Source of the DNA: Methylobacter tundripaludum SV96
GTDB taxonomy: Bacteria; Pseudomonadota; Gammaproteobacteria; Methylococcales; Methylomonadaceae
Assembly (NCBI RefSeq): GCF_000190755.2
Contig: NZ_JH109153.1
Span: 310,001-374,000 of the forward strand
Reading direction: 5' to 3'
Length of the DNA: 64,000 bases
The notes under the pieces were generated by a model. That model searched no databases. It saw nothing but the letters and a program-made list of their open reading frames with translations, and was not told the DNA's origin. The stretch's first letter is position 1. Every line of letters begins with the position of its first letter. Positions 1 through 8,561 of the stretch are shown here, one piece after another. The position numbers were made by a program, and so were the translations under genes.

Positions 1-1
1 C

Positions 2-961
2 GGCAAACCTGTCGTGCCGGTTCGTTGCGAAGGTTTTCGCGGTGTTTCCCAATCGCTGGGTCATCACATTGCTAACGATGCGATTCGCGACTGGGTATTG
101 GAAAACCGTGACGGCGACGAAAGCTTTGCCACGACGCCTTATGATGTCGCTGTGATCGGCGACTACAACATCGGCGGCGATGCCTGGGCTTCGCGTACTT
201 TGCTGGAAGAAATGGGCTTGCGTGTAGTGGCTCAATGGTCCGGTGACGGCACCATTGCGGAAATGGAAAAAACGCCTAAGGTGAAATTGAATTTGATCCA
301 TTGCTATCGCTCAATGAACTACATTGCGCGGCACATGGAAGAAAAATACAAAATCCCCTGGATTGAGTACAACTTCTTCGGCCCCACCAAAATTGCCGAA
401 TCGTTACGCAAAATTGCCGCGTTATTCGATGAAACGATTCAAGCCGGCGCTGAAAAAGTTATCGCTAAATACCAAGCTGAATACGATGCGGTTATCGCCA
501 AATACAAACCGCGCCTGCAAGGCAAACGCGTGATGCTCTATGTCGGAGGCTTACGCCCACGTCATGTTATCGGTGCGTATGAAGACTTGGGTATGGAAGT
601 GGTCGGTACCGGTTATGAATTCGGCCATAACGATGACTATGACCGTACTATCAAGGAAATGGGCAATGCGACGTTGATTTATGACGACGTAACCGGTTAT
701 GAGTTTGAAGAGTTCGTTAAGCGAGTTCAACCTGACTTGATCGGTTCCGGTATCAAGGAAAAGTACATTTTTCAAAAGATGGGTATTCCGTTCCGCCAAA
801 TGCACTCCTGGGATTATTCCGGTCCTTATCACGGTTATGACGGCTTCGCCATCTTCGCCCGAGATATGGACATGACACTGAATAACCCTTGCTGGAAACA
901 GGTGAAAGTGCCCTGGAAAACAGCTGAAAGTTCAGATGTAGCGGTCGCCGCAAGCGCTTAA
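2..961 (+). CDS. nifD: Nitrogenase MoFe protein alpha chain (3' part)
   Basis: Alpha subunit of dinitrogenase, which holds the FeMo-cofactor and reduces N2 in an alpha2beta2 tetramer with NifK. The gene is cut by the window edge: the frame is open from base 2 and about 320 C-terminal residues are visible, against a usual length near 490. Both FeMo-cofactor ligands can be seen: the Cys in [15 protein letters not shown] (codon 302-304) and the His in [16 protein letters not shown] (codon 803-805). The C-terminal motif [12 protein letters not shown] is typical. It is followed after 85 bp by nifK, so a nifHDK operon entering from the left is expected. Confidence 0.98.
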   Translation, partial: GKPVVPVRCEGFRGVSQSLGHHIANDAIRDWVLENRDGDESFATTPYDVAVIGDYNIGGDAWASRTLLEEMGLRVVAQWSGDGTIAEMEKTPKVKLNLIHCYRSMNYIARHMEEKYKIPWIEYNFFGPTKIAESLRKIAALFDETIQAGAEKVIAKYQAEYDAVIAKYKPRLQGKRVMLYVGGLRPRHVIGAYEDLGMEVVGTGYEFGHNDDYDRTIKEMGNATLIYDDVTGYEFEEFVKRVQPDLIGSGIKEKYIFQKMGIPFRQMHSWDYSGPYHGYDGFAIFARDMDMTLNNPCWKQVKVPWKTAESSDVAVAASA

Positions 962-968
962 TTTTGTG

Positions 969-1000
969 TAGGAGCGGGGCTTCCCCCTTACCCGCTCCTA
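969..1000 (+). repeat. Hairpin between nifD and nifK
   Basis: A 10-bp perfect inverted repeat (TAGGAGCGGG / CCCGCTCCTA) with a 12-nt C/T-rich loop lies in the 85-bp nifD-nifK gap. No T-run follows, so it is not a classical terminator. It could mark mRNA processing or protect the 3' end of upstream nif mRNA; that role is inference. Confidence 0.7.
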
Positions 1001-1046
1001 CTCCTTCAACCGTCGTCCACAGATTAGTGGCGCGTAGGAGATTATC

Positions 1047-2618
1047 ATGAGTCAAGAAGTCGAAAACATACAACCGAGCTACCCTTTATTCCGTAACGAT
1101 GAATACAAGGAAAGCCTCGCCAACAAACGTGAAGCTTATGAAGAGCGTCATCCCCAGGAAAAAATTGATGAAGTGTTTCAGTGGACAACCACCAAGGAAT
1201 ACCAAGAACTCAATTTTAACCGTGAAGCGTTAACCGTAAACCCTGCTAAAGCCTGCCAACCCTTAGGCGCGGTACTTTGCGCGCTGGGTTTTGAAAAGAC
1301 CATGCCCTATGTTCATGGTTCGCAAGGTTGCGTCGCTTATTTCCGTACCTATTTCAACCGTCATTTCAAAGAGCCTGTTGCCTGCGTTTCAGACTCCATG
1401 ACTGAAGATGCGGCGGTTTTCGGCGGCCAGAAAAACATGATGGCCGGTTTGGAAAATGCCAAAGCGTTGTATAAGCCTGACATCATTGCCGTATCAACCA
1501 CCTGTATGGCTGAAGTTATCGGCGACGACTTAAATGCGTTTATCAATAACGCTAAAAAAGCCGGACATATCGAACAGGAATTTCCAACGCCTTATGCGCA
1601 TACCCCAAGCTTTGTCGGTAGCCATACTACGGGTTGGGATAACATGTTCGAAGGCATGTTGCGCTATTTCACCCTGAATCATATGGACGACAAGAAAGTC
1701 GGTTCAAACGGCAAGATCAACCTGGTTCCCGGCTTCGAAACCTATCTGGGCAACTACCGCGTCATGCACCGCATGATGAAGGAAATGGGCGTTGATTACT
1801 CGTTATTGAGCGATCCTTCCGAAGTATTGGATACACCGGCAGACGGCACTTTCCGCATGTATGCGGGCGGCACGACCCAAGCTGAAGTGAAAGACGCGCC
1901 TAACGCGATCGACACCTTGTTGTTGCAACCCTGGCAGTTGGAAAAAACCAAAAAGTATGTGCAAACCATCATGCATCAACCCGCTACAGCCATCAATATT
2001 CCGATGGGCCTGGAATGGACCGATGAATTCCTGATGAAAATCTCCGAACTGACCGGCAAACCGATTCCTGCTTCCTTGGAACTGGAACGTGGTCGCTTGG
2101 TGGACATGATGACTGACTCGCACACCTGGATGCACGGCAAGAAGTTTTCCTTGTACGGCGATGCGGATTTTGTGATGGGCATGACCAAATTCCTGCTGGA
2201 AATGGGCGCTGAACCGACCGACGTATTGTGCAACCATGCCAACAAACGTTGGGCGAAAGCGATGGATAAAATGCTCAAAGATTCGCCTTATGGACAAAAA
2301 ACCGTCGTCCATACCGGCAAAGATTTATGGCATTTCCGTTCATTGGTCTTTACCAACAAACCGGACTTCATGATCGGCAATTCTTACGGCAAGTTCATTC
2401 AACGCGACACCTTCTATAAAGGCGAAGAGTTTGAAGTGCCGTTGATCCGCATTGGCTTCCCAATCTTTGACCGGCATCACCTGCACAGAATGACAACGCT
2501 GGGTTACGAAGGCGCTATTTATATGCTGACAACCTTGGTTAATGCCGTTCTGGAACAGTTGGATAAAGAAACCAAAGGTATGGGTACGACTGACTATAAC
2601 TACGATTTGATTCGTTAA
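1047..2618 (+). CDS. nifK: Nitrogenase MoFe protein beta chain
   Basis: Beta subunit of dinitrogenase; with NifD it coordinates the P-cluster that passes electrons to FeMo-cofactor. The 523-residue length is normal. The three P-cluster cysteines are at C70 (NPAKACQPLG), C95 (GSQGC) and C153 (STTC), the same positions as in the A. vinelandii protein. An AGGAG ribosome site precedes the ATG. It lies 85 bp after nifD; the 134 bp to nifT is filled by a mobile-looking inverted repeat. Confidence 0.99.
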   Translation: MSQEVENIQPSYPLFRNDEYKESLANKREAYEERHPQEKIDEVFQWTTTKEYQELNFNREALTVNPAKACQPLGAVLCALGFEKTMPYVHGSQGCVAYFRTYFNRHFKEPVACVSDSMTEDAAVFGGQKNMMAGLENAKALYKPDIIAVSTTCMAEVIGDDLNAFINNAKKAGHIEQEFPTPYAHTPSFVGSHTTGWDNMFEGMLRYFTLNHMDDKKVGSNGKINLVPGFETYLGNYRVMHRMMKEMGVDYSLLSDPSEVLDTPADGTFRMYAGGTTQAEVKDAPNAIDTLLLQPWQLEKTKKYVQTIMHQPATAINIPMGLEWTDEFLMKISELTGKPIPASLELERGRLVDMMTDSHTWMHGKKFSLYGDADFVMGMTKFLLEMGAEPTDVLCNHANKRWAKAMDKMLKDSPYGQKTVVHTGKDLWHFRSLVFTNKPDFMIGNSYGKFIQRDTFYKGEEFEVPLIRIGFPIFDRHHLHRMTTLGYEGAIYMLTTLVNAVLEQLDKETKGMGTTDYNYDLIR

Positions 2619-2621
2619 GTC

Positions 2622-2726
2622 AAATCCCCCTAGCCCCCTTTTACAAAGGGGGAACTGTTTATCCTTTCGTTTGAAAAAGAGGAACAGTTCATCCCCCCTT
2701 TGAAAAAGGGGGGTTAGGGGGGATTT
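2622..2726. repeat. MITE-like inverted repeat between nifK and nifT
   Basis: About 105 bp whose ends are inverted copies of each other: AAATCCCCCTAGCCCCC on the left and GGGGGGTTAGGGGGGATTT on the right. Each arm also contains an internal hairpin (CCCCCTTT...AAAGGGGG type), and AACTGTTTATCC / GGAACAGTT lies in the middle. This is the architecture of a non-autonomous miniature inverted-repeat element or REPIN. It fills nearly the whole nifK-nifT gap and may affect downstream expression. Confidence 0.75.
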
Positions 2727-2752
2727 ATCAATGCGTGTAAACGGAGAACTCA

Positions 2753-2977
2753 ATGCCTAGTGTCATGTTGAAAAAAAATGCAGAGGGCAAATTAGTCTTC
2801 TACGTCCCCAAAAAAGATTTGGAAGAAGTGGCGGAATCCGTTGAATTCGATAGTCCCGATAAATGGGGCGGTGAAGTCCTGCTTAGCGACGGATCAAAAT
2901 ATTATTTCGAACCGATGGATGAACAGCCGGATTTCCCCGTTACCTTGCGCGCAAAACGTTTAGATTCAGGAGAATAA
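2753..2977 (+). CDS. nifT: Nitrogen fixation protein NifT (FixU)
   Basis: Small (74 aa) protein found almost always just after nifK. The sequence MPSVMLKKNAEGKLVFYVPKK and the C-terminal part around KWGGEVLLSDGSKYYFEPM are typical of the NifT/FixU family. Its biochemical role is unclear; in model diazotrophs it is dispensable. GGAGAACTCA precedes the ATG. The next ferredoxin gene starts 2 bp after the stop, so the two are probably co-translated. Confidence 0.95.
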   Translation: MPSVMLKKNAEGKLVFYVPKKDLEEVAESVEFDSPDKWGGEVLLSDGSKYYFEPMDEQPDFPVTLRAKRLDSGE

Positions 2978-2979
2978 TC

Positions 2980-3180
2980 ATGGCCTTATATATTGTTGAA
3001 GCGGATTGTATTTCATGCGGCGACTGCGAACCGGTCTGCCCAACCATGTCAATCACAGAAGGTTCTATTGTCTTTAAAATCGACAAAAAAACCTGCACCG
3101 AATGCGAAGGCGATTTTGACATTCCTCAATGCGTCAAAGTTTGCCCTATCGATAACTGCATTCTGCCGCTTGAGGCATAA
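2980..3180 (+). CDS. 2[4Fe-4S] ferredoxin, FdxN/Alvin type
   Basis: A 66-residue soluble ferredoxin with two cluster motifs: CISCGDCEPVCP near the N-terminus and a second motif with an 8-residue insert (C-x2-C-x8-C-x3-C, CTECEGDFDIPQCVKVCP). That insert is characteristic of Alvin-type low-potential ferredoxins such as FdxN, which donate electrons to nitrogenase or to NifB-type maturation. It is packed between nifT and a nifY-like gene in one operon. Assignment as FdxN proper is inference from motif and position. Confidence 0.9.
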   Translation: MALYIVEADCISCGDCEPVCPTMSITEGSIVFKIDKKTCTECEGDFDIPQCVKVCPIDNCILPLEA

Positions 3181-3184
3181 GCAG

Positions 3185-3895
3185 ATGAACAGCCAGGCTA
3201 CACTCTCGCGAGAACTGGCTTTACGTATCGGGCTGGCGGCTCGCGCTCTGCCCGATACCGATGCCAAACGCTTGCTTTCGGTATTGACCGATTGCATCGG
3301 CCTTCCCATCACTGAAGAAAAAATTGTCGGCATTAACCTGAAAACACTCAAAACCGCGCTGGCGGGTGAGTTTTTAGATGTTGACGAACCTTTACTGACC
3401 CATGCTTTAAGCATTCTTAAATCCGGCCTGGATACTCACCCTACCGCGCAGACACAACAAGCCTATGTTGACGGCGACATGCCCGGTTCCGTTCGTATCG
3501 CCTGTGCCAGTAATGACGGCATTAACGTTGACGGCCATTTCGGTTCTTGCAGCCAATTCATGGTTTATCAGGTTTCAGCCGATGAGGCCCGGTTAATCGA
3601 CATCCGTAACCCTGACATACCTAAGGGCCTGGAAGTGGATGATAAAAACGTGTTCAGGGCGGAACTGATTCAGGATTGCCAGGTACTTTATATCGCCTCG
3701 GTTGGCGGTCCTGCGGCGGCAAAGATTGTCAAACTGGGCATACACCCCATGAAGCTGCCCGGCATTGAAAGCATTGCCGACATCATCGATCAGCTGCAAA
3801 CCGTTATTGCCGGAACTCCGCCGCCCTGGCTGGCTAAAGTCATGGGCATTGATGCAACTAATCGATTCAGGTTTGAAAGGGAAGCGACGGGATGA
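3185..3895 (+). CDS. nifY: NifY/NafY-like FeMo-cofactor binding protein
   Basis: A 236-residue protein with an N-terminal helical domain (about residues 1-90) and a C-terminal dinitrogenase FeMo-cofactor biosynthesis domain (NifX/NifB fold). The C-terminal domain shows GHFGSC and the SVGGPAAAKIVK loop. Family members bind FeMo-co or NifB-co and apo-NifDK as carriers. ATG 3185 lies 4 bp after the ferredoxin stop and the reading frame upstream of it is only an extension. A paralogue lies at 22269-22982. Which of the two corresponds to NifY and which to NafY cannot be decided here. Confidence 0.88.
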   Translation: MNSQATLSRELALRIGLAARALPDTDAKRLLSVLTDCIGLPITEEKIVGINLKTLKTALAGEFLDVDEPLLTHALSILKSGLDTHPTAQTQQAYVDGDMPGSVRIACASNDGINVDGHFGSCSQFMVYQVSADEARLIDIRNPDIPKGLEVDDKNVFRAELIQDCQVLYIASVGGPAAAKIVKLGIHPMKLPGIESIADIIDQLQTVIAGTPPPWLAKVMGIDATNRFRFEREATG

Positions 3896-4158
3896 TCACC
3901 ACAAATCAAGTCAACGCCATAGCGGCAGAAATCGAAGCATTGGGTGTCGATGAAAGCACGATTTCGGTGCTAAGACAGCAGTACCAATCGATCCATTTCA
4001 CTTACTGTATGGATGACGATCTGCCCAATAATACGCCGGTCATTGAGCATAAAGACTTCAATCTTTATTTAGTTGATGGCCGGGAACACTGTCTGTGCCT
4101 GACCAATGATTATGAAGCTGCAACGGGCATCGTCGTTGCAGAAGTCATTGCGGACTAA
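3892..4158 (+). CDS. nif-linked conserved small protein
   Basis: An acidic protein of 88 aa whose ATGA start overlaps the stop of the preceding nifY-like gene, indicating translational coupling. No catalytic motif or membrane segment is visible; three Cys are scattered. From memory, proteins of this size and position in nif clusters carry a domain-of-unknown-function label (DUF6129); this is a recollection, not a search result. Function unknown; position suggests a role in the MoFe protein branch. Confidence 0.75.
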   Translation: MITTNQVNAIAAEIEALGVDESTISVLRQQYQSIHFTYCMDDDLPNNTPVIEHKDFNLYLVDGREHCLCLTNDYEAATGIVVAEVIAD

Positions 4159-4170
4159 ACGGTACTTCAC

Positions 4171-4938
4171 ATGTCCAATCGTGAAAATCCTGTCAGCGTT
4201 CCTTTTGCCGATTGCAGCCTATGCCCTTTTCGCGGCAAAACCCTGCTAATGGGGCGTTGTATGCCCGGCGATACCTGCGTATTCGTTGAAAGCGGAAGGC
4301 AAATCGACCGCTTTTTTCGAGTCAATCCCGGTTATGCCGAGCACTATCTGCACGATAATTTTTGGGAAAGGCGCGCTATTGCGGTCCGTTACGCACCGCA
4401 AAAGGCATTGACCGACTTGATTCATGATGAAGATGAAGTAGTCAGGCGCGCAATCGCCTATCGGATACCCGTGTCCCAGCTGCATCTGTTAATCGATGAT
4501 CCGGATAGAGAAGTGCGCATGACCGTAGCGGATCGCATTGCGCCCGCCGATCTGGAAAAGATGGCTGACGACCAAGACTATATCGTCAGATTAACGATAG
4601 CCAGAAGGCTGCCGGAAGGACGCCTGTTCCGCTTTATTCGCGATGAAGACCTGCAAGTGCGAAAAATCGTTGCCGAACGTTTGCCCGAAGTCAGCCTGGG
4701 TTTAATGGCTCATGACAATGCACCTGAAGTCAGACGCATTGTCGCCGAGCGGATGAACCCGGACGATGCCGTGATCATGCTCAATGATGCCGACTGGGTC
4801 GTGCGCTATACCGCGGCCCAGCGCGTTGCTCCCGAAGCATTGGTCGGTCTGCTTGACGATCCCGAGCCTGATGTCCGGGCTGCGGCGCAGGAACGATTAA
4901 CAAGCATTGCCCATGCAACGCATGGGATCGAGAAATAG
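4171..4938 (+). CDS. 4Fe-4S leucine-rich-variant (LRV) repeat protein
   Basis: A 255-aa protein like the LRV protein encoded beside nif genes in A. vinelandii. The N-terminal region has a Cys cluster (CSLCPFRG, then CMPGDTC, about residues 14-35) that should bind a [4Fe-4S] cluster. The rest is about eight repeats of roughly 24 residues of the form VRRAIAYRIP, VRMTVADRIA, VRLTIARRLP, VRKIVAERLP, which stack as an alpha/3-10 helical superhelix. The Fe-S plus repeat design suggests a protein-binding scaffold. Role in nitrogenase assembly is not established. Confidence 0.9.
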   Translation: MSNRENPVSVPFADCSLCPFRGKTLLMGRCMPGDTCVFVESGRQIDRFFRVNPGYAEHYLHDNFWERRAIAVRYAPQKALTDLIHDEDEVVRRAIAYRIPVSQLHLLIDDPDREVRMTVADRIAPADLEKMADDQDYIVRLTIARRLPEGRLFRFIRDEDLQVRKIVAERLPEVSLGLMAHDNAPEVRRIVAERMNPDDAVIMLNDADWVVRYTAAQRVAPEALVGLLDDPEPDVRAAAQERLTSIAHATHGIEK

Positions 4939-4948
4939 GAAACAGTGT

Positions 4949-5911
4949 ATGGCTGATCAACCTTTTCAACTTGACGGGCAACAGCTTGCAAAAATCTGTA
5001 AGCACACCCTGCCCGACCACAACGATGAATTAATACTCGCTAAACTTCAATCGCTGAACCCCGACTACCCGATTCGCTTGGCCAGAACAGGCGCCGAATG
5101 GTATCGCCTGGGCGGCATTGTCGATATGGACGGCAACCGCATCGCCAATGATTTGATTGAATGGACCGAAAGAACCTATATCGAATGCGGCAAAAACCTG
5201 CAAACCCTGATTGATCACGCACGGGAACAAAAGCTGATTGCCACGCGGCAAACCGGCAACACCCTGTATTTTGTTATTCAAACCGGCAGCAAAGCAGAAC
5301 AATTCATCCAGATCGACATCGATAAAACCCATGAGATGTCGGACCGGTTGCTGGTCGGCGAACAGTGTCCGCCTGAGGATTTAGAAGAATTTATTGATCC
5401 ACTGGACCCGGAATGCATAGAAACATTCTGCATTGGAACCTCGCGTTATTCTTATCGACGTAAAACTGACGTGTCGATTTTCATGGATGAAATCAATAAA
5501 TACCATATCAAAGAACATCCGGCGCAACGTTTTATGGATGACTGGAACCGAAGCAGCGCCCAGCAAAAAGCCGCGCTTTGCGATGACTGGATTGTCCGGC
5601 CTTTCAGGCATACCGGGCGCTTTGGGGAACAAATAATCAACGTCGAAATCATCAATACCCAGCAAAAAAACGTCCCGCAACTGGACGATATTAACGGCAA
5701 GAAAGGCACCTCGCTGCATACCCTGTTGACCCGTTTCGATCGGCAGGCCGGTTATCCGTTTGCCTGGTTCTTTTATATGGTTAAAGGCAAGCTGGTTTCT
5801 CCGCACAGCGGCGTAGCGGTTTTTAAGGATATCAGCGGAGATTTTTCTTATTTACCCGAACGCGATGTCGCGGTACTTAAAGACTGGATTAACACGCCTT
5901 ATAGCGTGTAG
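4949..5911 (+). CDS. nif-cluster conserved hypothetical protein
   Basis: A 320-aa soluble protein that I do not recognise. The start ATG 4949 follows TAGGAAA and is preferred to an upstream codon that would overlap the LRV gene. It has no signal peptide, no membrane segment and no familiar nucleotide-binding motif. Conserved-looking stretches include the ARTGAEWYRLGGIVDMDGNRIANDL region and the C-terminal AGYPFAWFFYMVKGKLV. It is placed 10 bp after the LRV gene and is likely in the same operon. A terminator-like hairpin follows at 5935-5960. Confidence 0.8.
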   Translation: MADQPFQLDGQQLAKICKHTLPDHNDELILAKLQSLNPDYPIRLARTGAEWYRLGGIVDMDGNRIANDLIEWTERTYIECGKNLQTLIDHAREQKLIATRQTGNTLYFVIQTGSKAEQFIQIDIDKTHEMSDRLLVGEQCPPEDLEEFIDPLDPECIETFCIGTSRYSYRRKTDVSIFMDEINKYHIKEHPAQRFMDDWNRSSAQQKAALCDDWIVRPFRHTGRFGEQIINVEIINTQQKNVPQLDDINGKKGTSLHTLLTRFDRQAGYPFAWFFYMVKGKLVSPHSGVAVFKDISGDFSYLPERDVAVLKDWINTPYSV

Positions 5912-5934
5912 CGAACACTCGATTTTTCATCACC

Positions 5935-5960
5935 TGCTTTGCAATGCAAAGCATATTTTT
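5935..5960 (+). terminator. Terminator-like hairpin before the Nif11 gene
   Basis: Inverted repeat TGCTTTGC-AAT-GCAAAGCA followed by TATTTTT. The stem is 8 bp with a 3-nt loop and a short T-run, so partial termination is likely. The Nif11 gene just downstream would then be expressed by read-through or from its own promoter. Confidence 0.6.
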
Positions 5961-5980
5961 AAACCATAGGAGTAAACACC

Positions 5981-6199
5981 ATGTCAATTGCACAAATAAA
6001 AGCATTCTCTGAACACGCAAAAGCAGATCCTGAATTAAAAGAAAAGCTGTTAGCCGTTCAAAAAATCAGAGAACTGATTGCATTGGGCAAAGAATATAAT
6101 TTTGAACTGGATGAAGTGGAACTGTATCCGCCCAACGAACCGCAATTCGTCGAAGAACAACTTTCCGAAAGAATGACTAAGGCTTTGTTGAGAGTTTAA
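5981..6199 (+). CDS. Nif11-family small protein
   Basis: A 72-residue protein matching the Nif11 pattern: MSIAQIKAFSEHAKADPELK at the start, then a helical segment ending in LGKEYNFELDEVEL. Nif11 proteins were first noted in nif clusters; related sequences also act as leader peptides of modified peptides, but there is no GG cleavage site or modification enzyme here. Strong ribosome site (TAGGAG). It is the last gene of the first nif block and lies between a terminator-like hairpin and a long palindrome. Confidence 0.85.
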   Translation: MSIAQIKAFSEHAKADPELKEKLLAVQKIRELIALGKEYNFELDEVELYPPNEPQFVEEQLSERMTKALLRV

Positions 6200-6204
6200 G
6201 TTTT

Positions 6205-6272
6205 CGTAGGTTGGTGCCGACGTAAGGAAGCCCACTGAATTGTTGGGCTTCGTACCTCAGCGCCAACCTACG
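6205..6272. repeat. REP-like palindrome ending the first nif block
   Basis: A 68-bp imperfect palindrome: CGTAGGTTGG... / ...CCAACCTACG at the ends and GAAGCCCA / TGGGCTTC inside. It separates the convergent Nif11 and uracil-DNA glycosylase-family genes and can act as a two-way terminator. A related 'gtaggt..acctac' element lies at 51798-51890. Confidence 0.7.
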
Positions 6273-6900
6273 CAATATCCGCCATACGATCTTGGCAAAT
6301 TTGTTGCCAGGCCCGATGCTGTTGCAAGATCGTCAATGCCGATTCCAGCAGCGCAAGACCCGCCTCGGTCCGATGCCAGGTCGACGCACCGGACGGATGC
6401 GGCAACGGAATCGCTTCGGTGCGGTGGCCGTGAAAAGTAACGGGATGAAGCTTGCCGATCACATCGTTCAGTCTTTTAACCGGCATCAATTGGCCAATCG
6501 CCAGTTTGCCGACCGGCAGGATCAGGTCGGGCTTAAGCAAATCGACTTCCGCCTGCAGCCAGCCCGCGCAGTTATCGATTTCGGCCGGACTCGGCACACG
6601 ATCTCCGCCCTTCGGATTTTTACCCGGAAAACAGCGACACACGGCGGCCATGTAGACACGCTGCCGAAAAGCCTGTTCATCAAGCCCGATGCGCTCAAAC
6701 CATTTGAACATCGTTTTACCTGCCGTCCAGGCAAACGGTTTACCGAAACCGCCTTCTTTGTCGCCGGGCGCCTGCCCTATCAGCAAAATCTTCGATAGTA
6801 CCGGGCTCCCGCTCACGACCGGACCGATCATCTCGGGGCATCGGCTGCAATTCGACAATGCAGCGCGATGGGCGCGCATCAATTGTTCGCGTATAGGCAT
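6268..6900 (-). CDS. Uracil-DNA glycosylase superfamily protein
   Basis: A 210-aa protein of the UDG superfamily, probably removing uracil or related damaged bases. The motif LLIGQAPGDKEGGFGKPFAWTAG gives the first active-site loop and PLPHPSGASTWH gives the C-terminal HPS loop. Cysteines near the N-terminus (NCSRCPEM) and VCRCFPGKNPKGGD may be structural. ATG 6900 is preferred because the longer frame begins at TTG and overlaps xthA. The xthA stop (6902-6904) is adjacent, so both repair genes form one operon. Not a nif gene. Confidence 0.85.
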   Translation of the reverse strand: MPIREQLMRAHRAALSNCSRCPEMIGPVVSGSPVLSKILLIGQAPGDKEGGFGKPFAWTAGKTMFKWFERIGLDEQAFRQRVYMAAVCRCFPGKNPKGGDRVPSPAEIDNCAGWLQAEVDLLKPDLILPVGKLAIGQLMPVKRLNDVIGKLHPVTFHGHRTEAIPLPHPSGASTWHRTEAGLALLESALTILQQHRAWQQICQDRMADIA

Positions 6901-6901
6901 C

Positions 6902-7666
6902 TTAAAAATCAATCTCGATGCCGACCGGGCAATGATCCGATCCGCTTATCTCCGGCAGAATAAAGGCCTGCTTGACGTTGCCGGCCAGTGTTTTACTGGT
7001 CAACACATAATCGATCCGCCAACCGACATTTCTTGCCCTGGCGCCGCCGCGGAAACTCCACCAGCTGTAGGCGACGGTGTCCGGATGGAAATGCCGGAAG
7101 GTATCAACCAGTCCGGCATCGAGAAAACGGCTGAATCCGTCGATTTCAACCTGGGTATAACCGGCCGATTTATTATAATTCGGCTTCGGCCGCGCAATAT
7201 CGATTTCCTGGTGTGCGACGTTAAAATCGCCGCAAGCGATCAGCGGCTTCTTCTTTTGCAGTTGCCGGCAATAGGCCAGAAACTCGATATCCCAAGTTTG
7301 GCGATAATCCAGCCGGGCCAATGCCTCGCCCGAATTCGGCACATAAACGTTGAGCAGGAAAAAATTCTCGAATTCGGCGACGATCACGCGGCCTTCGCGG
7401 TCATGCTCGACAATGCCGATGTCGCTGATAACTTGCAGCGGCTCCTTCCGGGATAAGATCGTGACGCCGGAATAACCCTTGCGTTCGGCGCAGTTGGAAT
7501 AAACCCGGTAGCCGTCAATGCCTTCCAGCGCCTTGTCGATCTGATCGGCCTGGGCCTTGGTTTCCTGCAACAGAATGCAGTCGGCATCGAGCAGCGCCAG
7601 CGTTTCGGCAAAGCCTTTGCTTTGCACAGCGCGAACGCCGTTGACATTCCAGGAAATGATTTTCAT
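6902..7666 (-). CDS. xthA: Exodeoxyribonuclease III (AP endonuclease)
   Basis: A 254-residue Mg2+-dependent enzyme that cuts at abasic sites and degrades DNA 3'-5'. Typical motifs: MKIISWNVNGVRA, LLQETKAQ (metal-binding Glu), YSGVTILS, NVYVPNSG, CGDFNVAHQEIDI, RIDYVL and GSDHCPVGIEI with the catalytic Asp-His. Length is normal for the ExoIII family. It is followed directly by the UDG-family gene on the same strand, forming a small base-excision repair operon inserted between two nif blocks. Confidence 0.95.
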   Translation of the reverse strand: MKIISWNVNGVRAVQSKGFAETLALLDADCILLQETKAQADQIDKALEGIDGYRVYSNCAERKGYSGVTILSRKEPLQVISDIGIVEHDREGRVIVAEFENFFLLNVYVPNSGEALARLDYRQTWDIEFLAYCRQLQKKKPLIACGDFNVAHQEIDIARPKPNYNKSAGYTQVEIDGFSRFLDAGLVDTFRHFHPDTVAYSWWSFRGGARARNVGWRIDYVLTSKTLAGNVKQAFILPEISGSDHCPVGIEIDF

Positions 7667-7790
7667 GCGATGATTCCATCTGATAGGTTAGAAGTTGATA
7701 TTTTAATGGTAAATCTGTGTTTTGTGACTTTGACTTTCTTCAAAAAAAGACCTGTCTCCATTTGTTCCTCCGTTTCATCTGGCCCACTTG

Positions 7791-8510
7791 CTAAGTGTCT
7801 ATCAACTTAGCAACTTGCTCTTTTATGTACTCTCTCATCTCATATTCAGTGCCAAATACAGACAGGAAGTTTGGGATGTTTTTGCAGCACAATAATTCAT
7901 ACATATGCTCTCTCCATAGGCTGTTCACCCTGCTGCTCAATCCTGCTAATGCAAGTAAATGTTCAGGCGATTTGGCTTTTACGAAAGCCCACTTGGGTAA
8001 CTTAAACATGCCATCTATTTGACCGATTATTTCGTATTTGAGAGCATCAATTTTGAATGGAGAGATTCTTTTGGGTTGAAATAAATTTTCAAGGAAAAGA
8101 TGAATTATGAGGAAGTCACTATAGAAGTAGCTGATTTCCAATGACTCGCCATGATGTTCTTCCTTAATATCAACAAGAAGAATTCCACCGCCACGTCCTG
8201 CTCCATGCGAAGGTGAGTGAAGTCGAAAACCTTCCAGGTTAGAAAATAGCGGGCGAATCAATTTTCTGTGAATTTTCCAGCTATTTGTTTTTCCTGCGAC
8301 AGTTTTAAGTTGAATGGGGACAAGTGTGAGTCGATCATCGAAAATTAAATCAAATCCATCACAATCAACTGTTGGCGTATAAATTAGTAAATCGTAACCG
8401 CAAACTGCCGCCGCCAGCAGCAGATCGTGTTTTATTCTACTCGTTAATAATAACTCTCTCGCATTACTGTATCGAGAAGAGGAGAGAAAATTTGATAATT
8501 GCGATTTCAT
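7791..8510 (-). CDS. Hypothetical protein, PD-(D/E)XK nuclease-like
   Basis: A 239-aa protein of unknown function. The section YDLLIYTPTVDCDGFDLIFDDRLTLVPIQLKTV looks like the core of a restriction-type nuclease fold: an Asp after a strand, then a second strand carrying Q-x-K (as in DUF4365-like proteins). The remainder is not recognised. The gene is visibly more AT-rich than neighbouring nif genes and sits in the insert between nif blocks beside toxin-antitoxin genes, suggesting horizontal acquisition. The nuclease call is inference. Confidence 0.5.
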   Translation of the reverse strand: MKSQLSNFLSSSRYSNARELLLTSRIKHDLLLAAAVCGYDLLIYTPTVDCDGFDLIFDDRLTLVPIQLKTVAGKTNSWKIHRKLIRPLFSNLEGFRLHSPSHGAGRGGGILLVDIKEEHHGESLEISYFYSDFLIIHLFLENLFQPKRISPFKIDALKYEIIGQIDGMFKLPKWAFVKAKSPEHLLALAGLSSRVNSLWREHMYELLCCKNIPNFLSVFGTEYEMREYIKEQVAKLIDT

Positions 8511-8561
8511 TCTAAAATTTAAGCCCCGTAGGGCGTAATAGCGTATTGCGCCGCGTGAATA

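Noticed and set aside
1976-2312. Long opposite-strand frames across nif genes
   Set aside because: They mirror the codon pattern of nifK and other real genes and lack ribosome sites and family resemblance.
4907-4948. Longer start for the 320-aa nif-linked protein
   Set aside because: Lies within the LRV gene; ATG 4949 has TAGGAAA upstream and starts a normal N-terminus.
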